Below are positions 28,480-36,873 of a stretch of 64,000 nt of DNA, piece by piece. Source of the stretch: Oceanospirillum linum (lineage in GTDB: Bacteria > Pseudomonadota > Gammaproteobacteria > Pseudomonadales > Halomonadaceae). Under the pieces are notes generated by a model. The model worked only from the letters and a program-made list of their open reading frames with translations. It did no database searches and was not told where the DNA came from. Position numbers and translations under genes: made by a program. The stretch lies in the NCBI RefSeq assembly GCF_001995095.2, contig NZ_MTSD02000003.1, positions 124,001-188,000 of the forward strand, given 5' to 3'. Every line of letters begins with the position of its first letter. Positions within the stretch are counted from its first letter, which is position 1.

Positions 28480-28511
28480 TTAAACCGCTTTAGGTTCGTA
28501 AAACTCCCGAG

Positions 28512-29858
28512 TCAGAATTTGGGCAATGTCGCCAAAGATGCTTTTATCGCCTCTTCCGGGTACTCATAGTCTTCCAGTTCACCCTTAAAGAAGCGATCGT
28601 AGGATGACATATCAAAATGGCCATGGCCGGACAGATTAAACAATAAAGTTTTCGCCTCACCCGTCTCTTTACAACGCAGAGCTTCCTGAATCACTGCGGC
28701 AATCGCATGGTTAGACTCAGGTGCCGGCACGATACCCTCTGTTCGGGCGAAGAGAACACCAGCTTCAAAGGTTTCTGTCTGACCCACCGCCATCGCTTCC
28801 AGTAACCCCTCATGGTGCAACTGACTCACCAGCGCCGATTGCCCATGATAACGCAGCCCCCCGGCATGAATACCCGGCGGCATAAAATCATGGCCCAGCG
28901 TGTACATCTTCATCATAGGTGTCAGACCGGAAGAATCACCGTAATCGTAGGTATACTCCCCCTTGGTCAGAGATGGACACGAGGTTGGCTCAACACCCAC
29001 TAACCGAACATCTTTACCCGCTGCTTTATCAGCAAAGAACGGAAAAGCCAAACCACCCAGATTAGAGCCACCGCCAGATGGTGCAAACACCATATCCGGG
29101 TACTCCCCCACCATCTCCAGCTGTTTCTTCGCTTCCTGACCAATAATCGTCTGATGCAGCAGGACATGATTCAGTACAGAGCCCAGGGCGTAGTTCGCTT
29201 CAGGATTACCTCCAGCCTCCTCAACAGCTTCAGCAATGGCGATACCCAGAGAGCCCTGAGAGTCCGGGTCTTTCGTCAGAACATCACGACCCACCTGCGT
29301 CATATCCGTCGGACTTGCAAAAACATTACCGCCCCAGGTTTGCATCAGCAAACGTCGATAGGGCTTCTGATCATAACTGACCTTCACCATGCAGATACGA
29401 ACATCCAGATCAAACATATTACCTGCCAACGCCAGAGAACTGCCCCACTGACCGGCACCGGTTTCAGTGATCAGGCGCTTAACGCCTTCCTGCTTATTAT
29501 AATAAGCCTGCGGAATAGCCGAGTTTGGCTTGTGGGAGCCCGCCGGGCTTACCGCCTCATTCTTAAAGAAGATTTTACAAGGGGTTCCCAGTGCTTTCTC
29601 CAACTCAGTGGCACGTACCAGAGGCGTAGGACGCCACAGTAGAAGTTTTTCGCGGACTTCGTCAGGAATCTTAATCCAGCGCTCGGCGGACATCTCCTGC
29701 TCAATAATCGCCTGCGGGAAAATGGCGCTCAGTGCATCAGGGCCAACAGGCTGACCATCAGGCCCCAGAGGTGGTGCAGGGGCATTCGGCATATCAGCAA
29801 CCACATTGTACCAATGGGTCGGCATCTCATTTTCAGGCAGCCAGATTTTCTTTTGCAT
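28512..29858 (-). CDS. TrpB2-type PLP enzyme, tryptophan synthase beta-like
   Basis: A 448-residue PLP enzyme. The Schiff-base lysine lies in GSHKPNSA, the phosphate-binding loop in SGGGSNLGG, and the C-terminal serine motif in LFNLSGHGHFD. The long N-terminal extension (about 70 residues) and the overall sequence mark the TrpB2 branch rather than the TrpB1 partner of TrpA. TrpB2 enzymes make tryptophan from serine and indole, sometimes for indole salvage. No trpA is adjacent. A strong GGAGGATAT site precedes the ATG. An unrelated hydrolase role is unlikely. Confidence 0.9.
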   Translation of the reverse strand: MQKKIWLPENEMPTHWYNVVADMPNAPAPPLGPDGQPVGPDALSAIFPQAIIEQEMSAERWIKIPDEVREKLLLWRPTPLVRATELEKALGTPCKIFFKNEAVSPAGSHKPNSAIPQAYYNKQEGVKRLITETGAGQWGSSLALAGNMFDLDVRICMVKVSYDQKPYRRLLMQTWGGNVFASPTDMTQVGRDVLTKDPDSQGSLGIAIAEAVEEAGGNPEANYALGSVLNHVLLHQTIIGQEAKKQLEMVGEYPDMVFAPSGGGSNLGGLAFPFFADKAAGKDVRLVGVEPTSCPSLTKGEYTYDYGDSSGLTPMMKMYTLGHDFMPPGIHAGGLRYHGQSALVSQLHHEGLLEAMAVGQTETFEAGVLFARTEGIVPAPESNHAIAAVIQEALRCKETGEAKTLLFNLSGHGHFDMSSYDRFFKGELEDYEYPEEAIKASLATLPKF

Positions 29859-30225
29859 ATATCCTCCAAATAATGTCAGGGTACTTATGGCTGTTTCTAT
29901 GCCAACCCGTTCAGGGTAAAACGGTTAAACGACAGCCTTATCTTAGTATCCGATAACCACGATCTTATGCTCTGTTACAAACGATCAGTCACAAATCACA
30001 GCGGAAACAGGAACAAACAAGTTTACCCTGTTGCTGCGTTAGCCCAAAGACCAGCAGCCTGTCTCCGTACATGATCCATCAAGCGAAAAAAAACCTGCCG
30101 CAAAGGGCAGGTTAAAAGTACGGTTAGTCTAGCAAGCTAAGGGCGATGACGACGACCGAACACCGCCCGGATTTCTAACCGTAGGACACAGAGTGTGCTT
30201 CACACAGGGGGCAGATGCCGCTGAG
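29859..30225. other. 367-bp intergenic region
   Basis: It holds the promoter side of the TrpB2 gene and, from 30086 to 30113, the terminator of gcdH. The part between 30114 and 30225 reads a little like a degenerate tRNA on the minus strand, but the arms do not pair. No gene is supported. Confidence 0.5.
30086..30113 (-). terminator. Terminator of gcdH
   Basis: On the minus strand AACCTGCC pairs with GGCAGGTT and is followed by eight T residues. It lies about 110 bases after the gcdH stop. Confidence 0.8.
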
Positions 30226-31404
30226 CTAGCCAAATGCCTGAATACCGGTCTGGGCACGCCCCAGAATCAGGGCATGAATATCGTGAGTACCTTCGTAGGT
30301 GTTCACCGCTTCCAGGTTCATCGCGTGGCGGATTACATGGAACTCGTCAGAGATACCATTACCACCATGCATATCACGGGCAACACGAGCGATATCCAGA
30401 GACTTACCGCATGAATTACGCTTAATCAGAGAGATCAGCTCAACCGGGCAGCTGCCCTCATCCATCAGACGGCCAGCCTGCAGACACCCTTGCAGACCCA
30501 GGGTGATTTCAGTTTGCATATCGGCCAGTTTTTTCTGTACCAGCTGAGTTGCTGCCAAAGGACGATTAAACTGGATGCGATCCAGTGAATACTGACGCGC
30601 CGCGTGCCAGCAGAATTCCGCCGCACCCAGCGCACCCCATGCGATGCCGTAACGGGCTTTGTTCAGACAACCGAACGGGCCTTTCAGGCCTTTCACGTTT
30701 GGCAACAGGTTCTCTTCCGGTACAAAGACATTGTCCATAACGATTTCGCCGGTGATCGATGCGCGCAGGGAGAACTTACCCTCAATTTTAGGCGTCGTCA
30801 GACCCTCCATACCACGCTCAAGAACAAAGCCGTGGATCTCGCCATCCAGCTTTGCCCATACCACCATCACATCAGCGATGGGCGAGTTAGTAATCCACAT
30901 TTTTGCGCCAGTCACACGGAAACCACCGTCAACGCGCTCGGCGCGGGTTTTCATACCGCCCGGATCAGAGCCCACATCCGGCTCAGTCAGACCGAAACAA
31001 CCCACCCATTCACCGGTTGCCAGCTTTGGCAGATATTTCATACGCTGCTCTTCAGAGCCATAAGCGTAGATCGGGTGCATCACCAAAGAAGACTGGACAC
31101 TCATGGCAGAGCGGTAACCGCTGTCTACGCGCTCAACTTCCCGTGCTGCCAGACCGTAGCAAACATGATTTACTTCCGCACAGCCATATTTCTCCGGTAG
31201 AGTACTGCCCAGAAGACCCATTTCACCCATCTCGTTCATAATTTCACGATGGAAGATCTCATTACGGTTTGCCTCAAGTACCCGCGGCTGAAGCTTGTTC
31301 TGGCAGTATTCACGGGCCATATCGCGCACCATGCGCTCCTCTTCCGTAAGTTGCTGATCCAGGTTGAAAGGGTCTTCCCAATTAAATGCGGCGCGTTGGC
31401 TCAT
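30226..31404 (-). CDS. gcdH: Glutaryl-CoA dehydrogenase
   Basis: A 392-residue acyl-CoA dehydrogenase that oxidises and decarboxylates glutaryl-CoA to crotonyl-CoA using FAD. The family core is intact: [17 protein letters not shown], the substrate loop [18 protein letters not shown], and the catalytic Glu in [18 protein letters not shown], a stretch typical of GcdH. The short ribosome site AGAGG precedes the start. Upstream, at 31487-31528, lies a site shared with the promoter of gcdG. That CoA-transferase, 12.7 kb away, would make its substrate. It serves lysine and glutarate catabolism in the cytoplasm, with electrons passed to ETF. Confidence 0.93.
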   Translation of the reverse strand: MSQRAAFNWEDPFNLDQQLTEEERMVRDMAREYCQNKLQPRVLEANRNEIFHREIMNEMGEMGLLGSTLPEKYGCAEVNHVCYGLAAREVERVDSGYRSAMSVQSSLVMHPIYAYGSEEQRMKYLPKLATGEWVGCFGLTEPDVGSDPGGMKTRAERVDGGFRVTGAKMWITNSPIADVMVVWAKLDGEIHGFVLERGMEGLTTPKIEGKFSLRASITGEIVMDNVFVPEENLLPNVKGLKGPFGCLNKARYGIAWGALGAAEFCWHAARQYSLDRIQFNRPLAATQLVQKKLADMQTEITLGLQGCLQAGRLMDEGSCPVELISLIKRNSCGKSLDIARVARDMHGGNGISDEFHVIRHAMNLEAVNTYEGTHDIHALILGRAQTGIQAFG

Positions 31405-31486
31405 GTTAGTAACCTCTGTCTTTCTTTGGCTTTTAGAATTATTCGTTTACGAGATTCGATAGAGAGATCTGATATGACGACGTTAG

Positions 31487-31528
31487 CGAGGGAAGGACGA
31501 TAAGTACAATATATGAATTATATAATTT
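31487..31528 (-). promoter_or_regulatory. Candidate LysR-type operator and promoter of gcdH
   Basis: The plus strand reads CGAG, 15 bases, ACAATATAT, six bases, TATAATTT. Nearly the same pattern with the same spacing occurs at 44206-44247 before gcdG. ACAATATAT starts 102 bases upstream of the gcdH ATG and 101 bases upstream of the gcdG ATG. The 15-base spacer also shares GATAA. Confidence 0.65.
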
Positions 31529-31608
31529 CTATAACGAGGGATTATCAAGGTGACGTATGGGTCACAGGAAAGCCGCTTAAGACATCTCATGTCTCTGTGG
31601 AAACCATA

Positions 31609-31682
<74 letters not shown>

Positions 31683-31691
31683 CGCATACCA

Positions 31692-32027
31692 TTAGAGCGA
31701 CAACATAATCATTCCAAATGCGGCTACACCACACAGAATAGGCAGCCCCATGGATCGGGTGCGAGTCCAAACAGCAAAAGTAACAAGCGTTCCGGCACCT
31801 GTTGCCAGCCAGGATATGGTATCAAGATGGGCAGGTACTAAAGATGTACCAAACATTGCTGCGATCATTGTTGGCCCTAATATCGTTAACCAGGACGGCA
31901 TTGCACTGATACCACCCTCCATCTGTTTCTTAGTTAACGCCGCCTTCATCCAAAGGTATGGCAAAAGACGAAGCAAATAGGTACCAAGAGCAATACTGGC
32001 AAGAGCCAGCCACATAGACGTCTCCAT
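31692..32027 (-). CDS. azlD: AzlD-type branched-chain amino acid exporter subunit
   Basis: A 111-residue membrane protein with about four helices, of the AzlD/YgaH family, which pairs with AzlC. AzlCD-type complexes export branched-chain amino acids or their analogues. The gene starts two bases after azlC, so the two are co-translated. The family block LLRLLPYLWMKAALTKKQ is near residues 20-37. The substrate is inferred from the family name; E. coli YgaZH exports valine and methionine. Confidence 0.85.
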   Translation of the reverse strand: METSMWLALASIALGTYLLRLLPYLWMKAALTKKQMEGGISAMPSWLTILGPTMIAAMFGTSLVPAHLDTISWLATGAGTLVTFAVWTRTRSMGLPILCGVAAFGMIMLSL

Positions 32028-32029
32028 AC

Positions 32030-32752
32030 TTAATGCTCTCCCAGAAAGCGTTGGTTTTTCAGCGCGTAAAATAAAGTTGCACCACTAATCGCAGCTAATG
32101 GAATAGCCATGTTCGGATACCCCATAATCTTCAGAATTAAAGCAGTGGCAGCAGACAAAATAATCGTGATCGACCATAGACGGTTATTACAACGAGGAAT
32201 AATTAAAACCAGAAACAAGGCGGGAAGTGCAAAAGGTAATATCTCGTTAACCAGTGGCCAGCGCTGGGTCAATTCTCCTCCGGCAATTGCCCCAAGTGCA
32301 GTCCCCCCAATCCAGCTAAACCAGGCAAGAGTTGCAGCCCCGCTATACCAGCCCAACCGTTCCTGCTCCGGAAGCTGCGGTAAACGAGCGTGAGCTAACG
32401 CAAATATCTGATCTGTCAGACCATGCATCAGTGGTATCCACTTTTTATCTTCGCTCAAATAAGGTGCGAGATTCGGGCCATAGACAATATGACGAGCATT
32501 GATCAGCAAAGTCATGATCACAACCAGCCATAAGGGCGCACCGGAAGCAGCCATGGCGACAAAGAGAAACTGAGATGCTCCGGCATAAATAAAAGTGGAG
32601 ATCAGAACCGTCTCTAATACGCTAAAGCCAGACTGAATCGAAATCAGACCAAACGAGATCGCCACAGGGATGTAACCACCCAGCAGCGGAATCGCGTCTT
32701 TTACACCTTGCAGCCAAGGTGCACCTGCCAGCGGGCGGATCAGGGTACTCAT
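32030..32752 (-). CDS. azlC: AzlC-type branched-chain amino acid exporter subunit
   Basis: A 240-residue membrane protein with several helices and the AzlC signature PVAISFGLISIQSGFSVLETVLISTFIYAGASQF read over residues 29-62. Start at 32752 is chosen because its ATG overlaps the stop of the HTH-cupin gene as ATGA, giving tight coupling. A longer frame from 32803 is less likely. It forms a three-gene operon with the regulator and azlD, and the regulator probably controls expression. Confidence 0.88.
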   Translation of the reverse strand: MSTLIRPLAGAPWLQGVKDAIPLLGGYIPVAISFGLISIQSGFSVLETVLISTFIYAGASQFLFVAMAASGAPLWLVVIMTLLINARHIVYGPNLAPYLSEDKKWIPLMHGLTDQIFALAHARLPQLPEQERLGWYSGAATLAWFSWIGGTALGAIAGGELTQRWPLVNEILPFALPALFLVLIIPRCNNRLWSITIILSAATALILKIMGYPNMAIPLAAISGATLFYALKNQRFLGEH

Positions 32753-33279
32753 ACTGAAACATCCTGTTTGGGATAGGTAATAACCATCATTAAGGTCGCC
32801 CATGTCTCATAGGTCTGATAACAATGCGGGGTATCTGCAGCAAAGGTATGGGCTTTACCAATCTCCAGGTCACGCCGATCATCGTTTTCCCCCGCCAGCA
32901 GCCTGCCACTGATTAATGTCAGGGTTTCTGTCGTACCAGCAAGGTGTGGTTCCGATTGCTTAACCGTATTGGGCGCGCAAGACATCCAATAGACATCAAC
33001 ACGCGGGTTATCGTCACCCTGCCCGATCAAACGTACCTGTACGCCATTTTCCCCAAACAGCGGCTCCTCACTGGCAACCAGATCACCAAAGGGCACCTCT
33101 AACTGGATCGCCAGGCGCCAAATAGTTTCGAATGTTGGATTTCCATTACCTTGCTCAATTCGGGACAGATTGGACTTCGCAAGTCCGGCATTTTGCGCAA
33201 GCTGAGACAAGGACAGCCCTTTGGCCAAACGCAGTTTCTGAATATTTCTCCCCAGCGAGCTGAGAACCGGTCTGTTCAT
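32749..33279 (-). CDS. XRE-family HTH regulator with C-terminal cupin domain
   Basis: A 176-residue regulator. The N-terminal helix-turn-helix (about residues 8-62) includes GLSLSQLAQNAGLAKSNLSRIE, and the C-terminal cupin (about 105-170) likely binds a small ligand. The ATG at 33279 has GAGG five bases upstream, and an in-frame GTG sits six bases earlier. A 38-bp perfect palindrome lies 12 bases upstream of the start and is the probable autoregulatory operator. The gene overlaps azlC by four bases, so the protein most likely controls the azlCD exporter in response to an amino acid. Confidence 0.85.
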   Translation of the reverse strand: MNRPVLSSLGRNIQKLRLAKGLSLSQLAQNAGLAKSNLSRIEQGNGNPTFETIWRLAIQLEVPFGDLVASEEPLFGENGVQVRLIGQGDDNPRVDVYWMSCAPNTVKQSEPHLAGTTETLTLISGRLLAGENDDRRDLEIGKAHTFAADTPHCYQTYETWATLMMVITYPKQDVSV

Positions 33280-33290
33280 GAACACCTCAA

Positions 33291-33328
33291 TTTGTTCTTT
33301 ATATAGAACGTTCTATATAAAGAACAAA
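33291..33328. promoter_or_regulatory. 38-bp perfect palindrome, operator of the HTH-cupin/azlCD operon
   Basis: The left arm TTTGTTCTTTATATAGAAC (33291-33309) is the exact reverse complement of the right arm (33310-33328). Each arm itself contains the pair GTTCT and AGAAC, so two overlapping sites may be present. It sits just upstream of the regulator gene. Confidence 0.8.
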
Positions 33329-33372
33329 ATATTGTCAAACCATTAAATCCATAAACAGCAGGTTTCACCAAT

Positions 33373-33405
33373 AAAAAACCCCGTAACCGGCAATCAGTTA
33401 CGGGG
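33373..33405 (-). terminator. Terminator of lhgO
   Basis: CCCCGTAAC and GTTACGGGG pair over a nine-base loop. A run of A residues at 33373-33378 gives the T tail on the minus strand. Confidence 0.8.
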
Positions 33406-33455
33406 CTGATGTTGCACCGACAAAGGGTGCACAGATTGGTAATCTGAAAAAGTGC

Positions 33456-34649
33456 TTACGCGAAAGTCGCTTCCGCTTCTTCCAGAATATGTTTGCCGAT
33501 CGGAATCGCCGAGGTCGCCGCCGGAGACGGTGCGTTGCATACGTTGATGGTGCGCTTGGTTTTCACGAACAGGAAGTCATCGACCAGCTTGCCATCTTCG
33601 GATACCGCCTGGGCACGAACACCGGCCGGATACGCCCCCAGATCAGATTTCCTGATGATCGGGCAGTACTTATTCACTTCTTTCAGATAACCACCTTTGA
33701 AGATGGAGTTCTTCATCTCAATCAGGCCCGGCCTCAGGTTAGCTTTCAGCACTTTCAGAATGCCCGGGTAGGTCAGCGCTTCCAGGCTGTCTTTCAGAGA
33801 GATATCCGTCTTCTTGTACCCTTCACGTTTCCACGCCATCACCGCGTTGGGGCCAACAGTTACTGTGCCATCGATCATACGGGTTAGGTGCACACCCAGA
33901 AACGGCATACTCGGATCAGGAATCGGGTAGATCAGATGGTTCACAACCTTGTTGTGCTCCGGCTTCAGCAGGTAGTACTCTCCCCGGAACGGGCAGATCT
34001 TGAACTTAGGCTTGATACCCAGCATACGTACGATGCGGTCTGCCATCAGGCCGGAACAGGAGATCATATATTGACTGGTGAATGCCCCTTTATTCGTCGT
34101 GACGGTCACTTCTGAGTCACTTTCCTTCAGAGCTTTCACCTCGCAGTTAAACTCAATAAGGCCACCCGCTTCACGGACTTTATCCGCCATCACTTCGGTG
34201 ACACGACGGTAGCTGACAATACCGCTGGAAGGTACGAAAATACCACCGATACCGGTAATATTTGGCTCCCGTTCTTTCAATTCATCGGCATTCAGCCAGT
34301 GGCGTTCAATACCGTTAGCCTCGGTACGCTCCCAAAGCGCTTTCATGCGCTCCATTTCGATATCATTGGTGGCAACCAGCAGTTTGCCGCACTCATCGTA
34401 TGGGATGTTGTTCTCGTCACAGAAGGCTTTTGTTGCCTTGTTACCTTCTAGGCAAAATTTTGCCTTCAGGCTACCCGGTGTGTAATAAACACCAGCGTGA
34501 ATCACACCCGAATTATGACCGGTCTGGTGATTCGCTACCTGAGCTTCTTTTTCCAGAACCAACAGTTTGGCATCTGGTTTTTGTTGCAGTAGTTGCATCG
34601 CAGTAGACATACCGACGATGCCGCCGCCAATGATGATGTAATCGTACAT
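33456..34649 (-). CDS. lhgO: L-2-hydroxyglutarate oxidase/dehydrogenase
   Basis: A 397-residue FAD enzyme with the N-terminal dinucleotide fold IIGGGIVGMSTAMQLLQ and the conserved HNSGVIHAGVYY motif of the L2HGDH family. It oxidises L-2-hydroxyglutarate to 2-oxoglutarate. It is encoded 212 bases downstream of glaH on the same strand, and the two catalyse consecutive steps. Electrons from the E. coli enzyme enter the quinone pool. A GAGGAACAG site precedes the ATG. Confidence 0.93.
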   Translation of the reverse strand: MYDYIIIGGGIVGMSTAMQLLQQKPDAKLLVLEKEAQVANHQTGHNSGVIHAGVYYTPGSLKAKFCLEGNKATKAFCDENNIPYDECGKLLVATNDIEMERMKALWERTEANGIERHWLNADELKEREPNITGIGGIFVPSSGIVSYRRVTEVMADKVREAGGLIEFNCEVKALKESDSEVTVTTNKGAFTSQYMISCSGLMADRIVRMLGIKPKFKICPFRGEYYLLKPEHNKVVNHLIYPIPDPSMPFLGVHLTRMIDGTVTVGPNAVMAWKREGYKKTDISLKDSLEALTYPGILKVLKANLRPGLIEMKNSIFKGGYLKEVNKYCPIIRKSDLGAYPAGVRAQAVSEDGKLVDDFLFVKTKRTINVCNAPSPAATSAIPIGKHILEEAEATFA

Positions 34650-34730
34650 TCTGTTCCTCGCTTGGCGCGAATAGCTTCTGTAAGGCGACGTTCAGCATTA
34701 CAGAAATGCAGTGTCTATAAGGCAATTTAC

Positions 34731-34761
34731 CCCGCCTGGAGCATAGCGCATCCAGGCAGGG
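34731..34761. repeat. Hairpin between glaH and lhgO
   Basis: CCCGCCTGGA and TCCAGGCAGGG can pair around a ten-base loop, with one mismatch in the stem. There is no clear T tract, so it may be an mRNA-stabilising or processing structure rather than a terminator. Confidence 0.45.
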
Positions 34762-34861
34762 TAAGGACCGAAGGATAACCCTCAGGTCAGCTGGAAGCCA
34801 TTATACTTCCAACTTCTGCAGCCACGTTGTTTCACTGTTGACAGATCAACCGTTGACCGGA

Positions 34862-35836
34862 TTACTGGCGTGGTTTACGCAGCGTTTTCTTGTGGGTGAA
34901 ATAACCCCGCTGACGCATCAGCTCACGACGCAGTTCAGGGTGTGGTGTGAATTTATCACGACCATGCAGCCAGAAGTGGTTATTGATCAGCAGGAAGCTA
35001 CCTACCGGAACGCGAACCGACTGAGTACCTTTACTGGATTCAAAAGATTCACCCAGTTCAGACAGCCACACACCCTCTTCCAGGTTAGCGGGTTGTGCAA
35101 ACTGATCAATGTAAGATGTAATTGGCTTGCCATCCACGTCCAGGTCGAATACCGGGTGATAGATATCTTTAGAAATATTCTTGCTCGGCGGCACAGCCCA
35201 GCGAATCGGGCGATAAGCCAGAGGGTGAGTAGAGAAGGTTTCCAAATCTTCCCAGTCATCCAGATGCAGCAGAAGGGAGTTACCACCTTCCATATTTTGC
35301 TCATCAACTTTTAGCATCAGGTTGAAGTCAGTATCTTCTTCAACGTAAGTACCATCATTGTGCAGCTCCATTACACGGTGAGGCTGGCGCAGATAGCTGT
35401 CAGACTTATCAACATTCACAACGGCGAAGCGGGCATAGAACTGTCCACTCATGGCATCAAAGTTAGAACGCCCCATCAGATGAGCAACGGCAGTACAGAA
35501 CCGCACCATATCCTCAGCCTGGGACACATCGTCCAACCCTTCCGGCTTAATCAGTAATGCGCCGGTTTGACGATCTGTCAGCGTATCAACTAAAAATGCC
35601 TGCAGTTTATTACCGCAAAGATCGTCCAGTACTTTAGCCACACGAAAACGCAGGAAAGATTTATATTCCAGCGCCTGAATTGGCCACTCTTCGATGGCTG
35701 CCAGAAATTTCTCAACGGTTTCCTTGCTGAAAGTCAGGTCAAGGATGCGGCCATTACTCTGTTCAGAAACAGATACGGTGAAACCTTTATATTCAGTGCC
35801 TGCGGTCAGGCCATGACGTTCAATAACAGTGCTCAT
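34862..35836 (-). CDS. glaH: Glutarate 2-hydroxylase (CsiD/GlaH)
   Basis: A 324-residue Fe(II)/2-oxoglutarate oxygenase that turns glutarate and 2-oxoglutarate into L-2-hydroxyglutarate and succinate. The iron ligands are visible as the H-x-D in [12 protein letters not shown] and the distal His in [12 protein letters not shown]. The CsiD family is recognised from its whole sequence, including [21 protein letters not shown]. The next gene, lhgO, acts on the product. The gene is divergent from a CsiR-like GntR repressor, and AT-rich candidate operator sites lie in the shared upstream region. AGGAG precedes the ATG. Confidence 0.93.
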   Translation of the reverse strand: MSTVIERHGLTAGTEYKGFTVSVSEQSNGRILDLTFSKETVEKFLAAIEEWPIQALEYKSFLRFRVAKVLDDLCGNKLQAFLVDTLTDRQTGALLIKPEGLDDVSQAEDMVRFCTAVAHLMGRSNFDAMSGQFYARFAVVNVDKSDSYLRQPHRVMELHNDGTYVEEDTDFNLMLKVDEQNMEGGNSLLLHLDDWEDLETFSTHPLAYRPIRWAVPPSKNISKDIYHPVFDLDVDGKPITSYIDQFAQPANLEEGVWLSELGESFESSKGTQSVRVPVGSFLLINNHFWLHGRDKFTPHPELRRELMRQRGYFTHKKTLRKPRQ

Positions 35837-35939
35837 TGGGTGGCTCCTGCAGTGTGTAATGCTGCTATCAAATAGGGGTTTTGTTCAGTTCAGCTTCATT
35901 CTCAGAAGCTGGGAGGACACTTAAAATGTCTCGATACGG

Positions 35940-35964
35940 AAATAATATATTCATTATTTAAAAA
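35940..35964. promoter_or_regulatory. Candidate operator before glaH
   Basis: AAATAAT and ATTATTT form a perfect inverted repeat with a six-base spacer (35940-35959). The same stretch, from 35942, also resembles the gcdH/gcdG site: ATAATATAT matches eight of nine bases, 106 bases before the glaH ATG. The sequence is very AT-rich, so chance similarity is possible. Confidence 0.35.
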
Positions 35965-36094
35965 TATCTACATTTTTTACTAATAGCGATAAAATAAGGT
36001 TTCCAGGCAGGAAAGGAGCAGAGGGTGAGTTGTAAGGCCTGAGACTCTGTTTATAATCATCAGCACGCGCAACCGATGGAACATTACCTGAGAG

Positions 36095-36832
36095 ATGAAA
36101 ACATCAGTGATAAACAGCACACAGACCAGTGGCCAGGCTTACGGCGCTACCGATAAAGAGATAGAAAGCAGTAAGGCGAATCAGGCCACCATTGCGTATC
36201 GTTTGCTGAAGCAGGATATTATCAATGGTGCGTATCAGCCCGGAGACAAGCTGCTGATGAGTCATCTGAAAAGTCATTACGAGATTGGTGCCGGCCCAAT
36301 GCGTGAAGCACTGTCACAGTTGGTAGCAGATCGTCTGGTCACTGCGATCAGTCAGCGAGGCTTTCGTGTCGCAGAGATGTCTGAAGAAGAGCTGACAGAT
36401 ATCTATGATGCCCGCGCTCACCTTGAAGCCCTGATTACCGGCCTTGCAGTAGAGCGTGGCGATGAAGACTGGGAGGCAGAAGTACTGGGCGAAGCCCATA
36501 AGCTGTCACGGGTAAATGAGGTCAACACACCGGAAGAGATGCTGGAGATATGGGATAGCCGACATAAGTCCTTCCACCAGTCCATTGTTAATGGCTGCGG
36601 ATCGTCCAAGCTTCTGGAGCTACGCGCTTCGCTGCTGGACCAGGCGGAACGCTACCGTCAACTCTGGCTGAAACAAACGGTATTCTCTCAAAACGCACTG
36701 GAAGAAAAACGCCAGGAACATGCCGAGCTGGTCGATGCTCTACTCAACCGGGATAAAGCCAGAGCCGCTGAGCTGATGTACCACCATATTCTCAGCCCTA
36801 TTGCGATTATCAAAGAAAGGCTTCCGGGCTAA
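36095..36832 (+). CDS. csiR: GntR-family (FCD) regulator, CsiR/GlaR-like
   Basis: A 245-residue regulator with a winged helix at about residues 30-95 (IINGAYQPGDKLLMSHLKSHYEIGAGPMREAL) and an FCD ligand-binding domain behind it (about 110-240). The sequence and its divergent position from glaH match CsiR/GlaR, which represses glutarate genes and is released by glutarate. Metal-ligand residues of FCD domains (a conserved Asp and several His) appear to be present. The first 25 residues are a Ser/Thr-rich extension. Its target is inferred to be glaH and lhgO. Confidence 0.85.
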   Translation: MKTSVINSTQTSGQAYGATDKEIESSKANQATIAYRLLKQDIINGAYQPGDKLLMSHLKSHYEIGAGPMREALSQLVADRLVTAISQRGFRVAEMSEEELTDIYDARAHLEALITGLAVERGDEDWEAEVLGEAHKLSRVNEVNTPEEMLEIWDSRHKSFHQSIVNGCGSSKLLELRASLLDQAERYRQLWLKQTVFSQNALEEKRQEHAELVDALLNRDKARAAELMYHHILSPIAIIKERLPG

Positions 36833-36838
36833 ACCTCC

Positions 36839-36862
36839 AACCTCTGTATTGAAGCAGAGGTT
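36839..36862. terminator. Hairpin between convergent csiR and antiporter genes
   Basis: AACCTCTG and CAGAGGTT pair over an eight-base loop seven bases after the csiR stop. The T tract is weak, so termination strength is uncertain. Confidence 0.5.
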
Positions 36863-36873
36863 GAAGTGATCCG

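Noticed and set aside
30114-30245. tRNA-like stretch on the minus strand with TAGCTCAG and a T-arm-like GGTTAGAAATCC
   Set aside because: The acceptor, D and anticodon arms do not pair, the T loop is the wrong size, and the stretch overlaps the end of gcdH.
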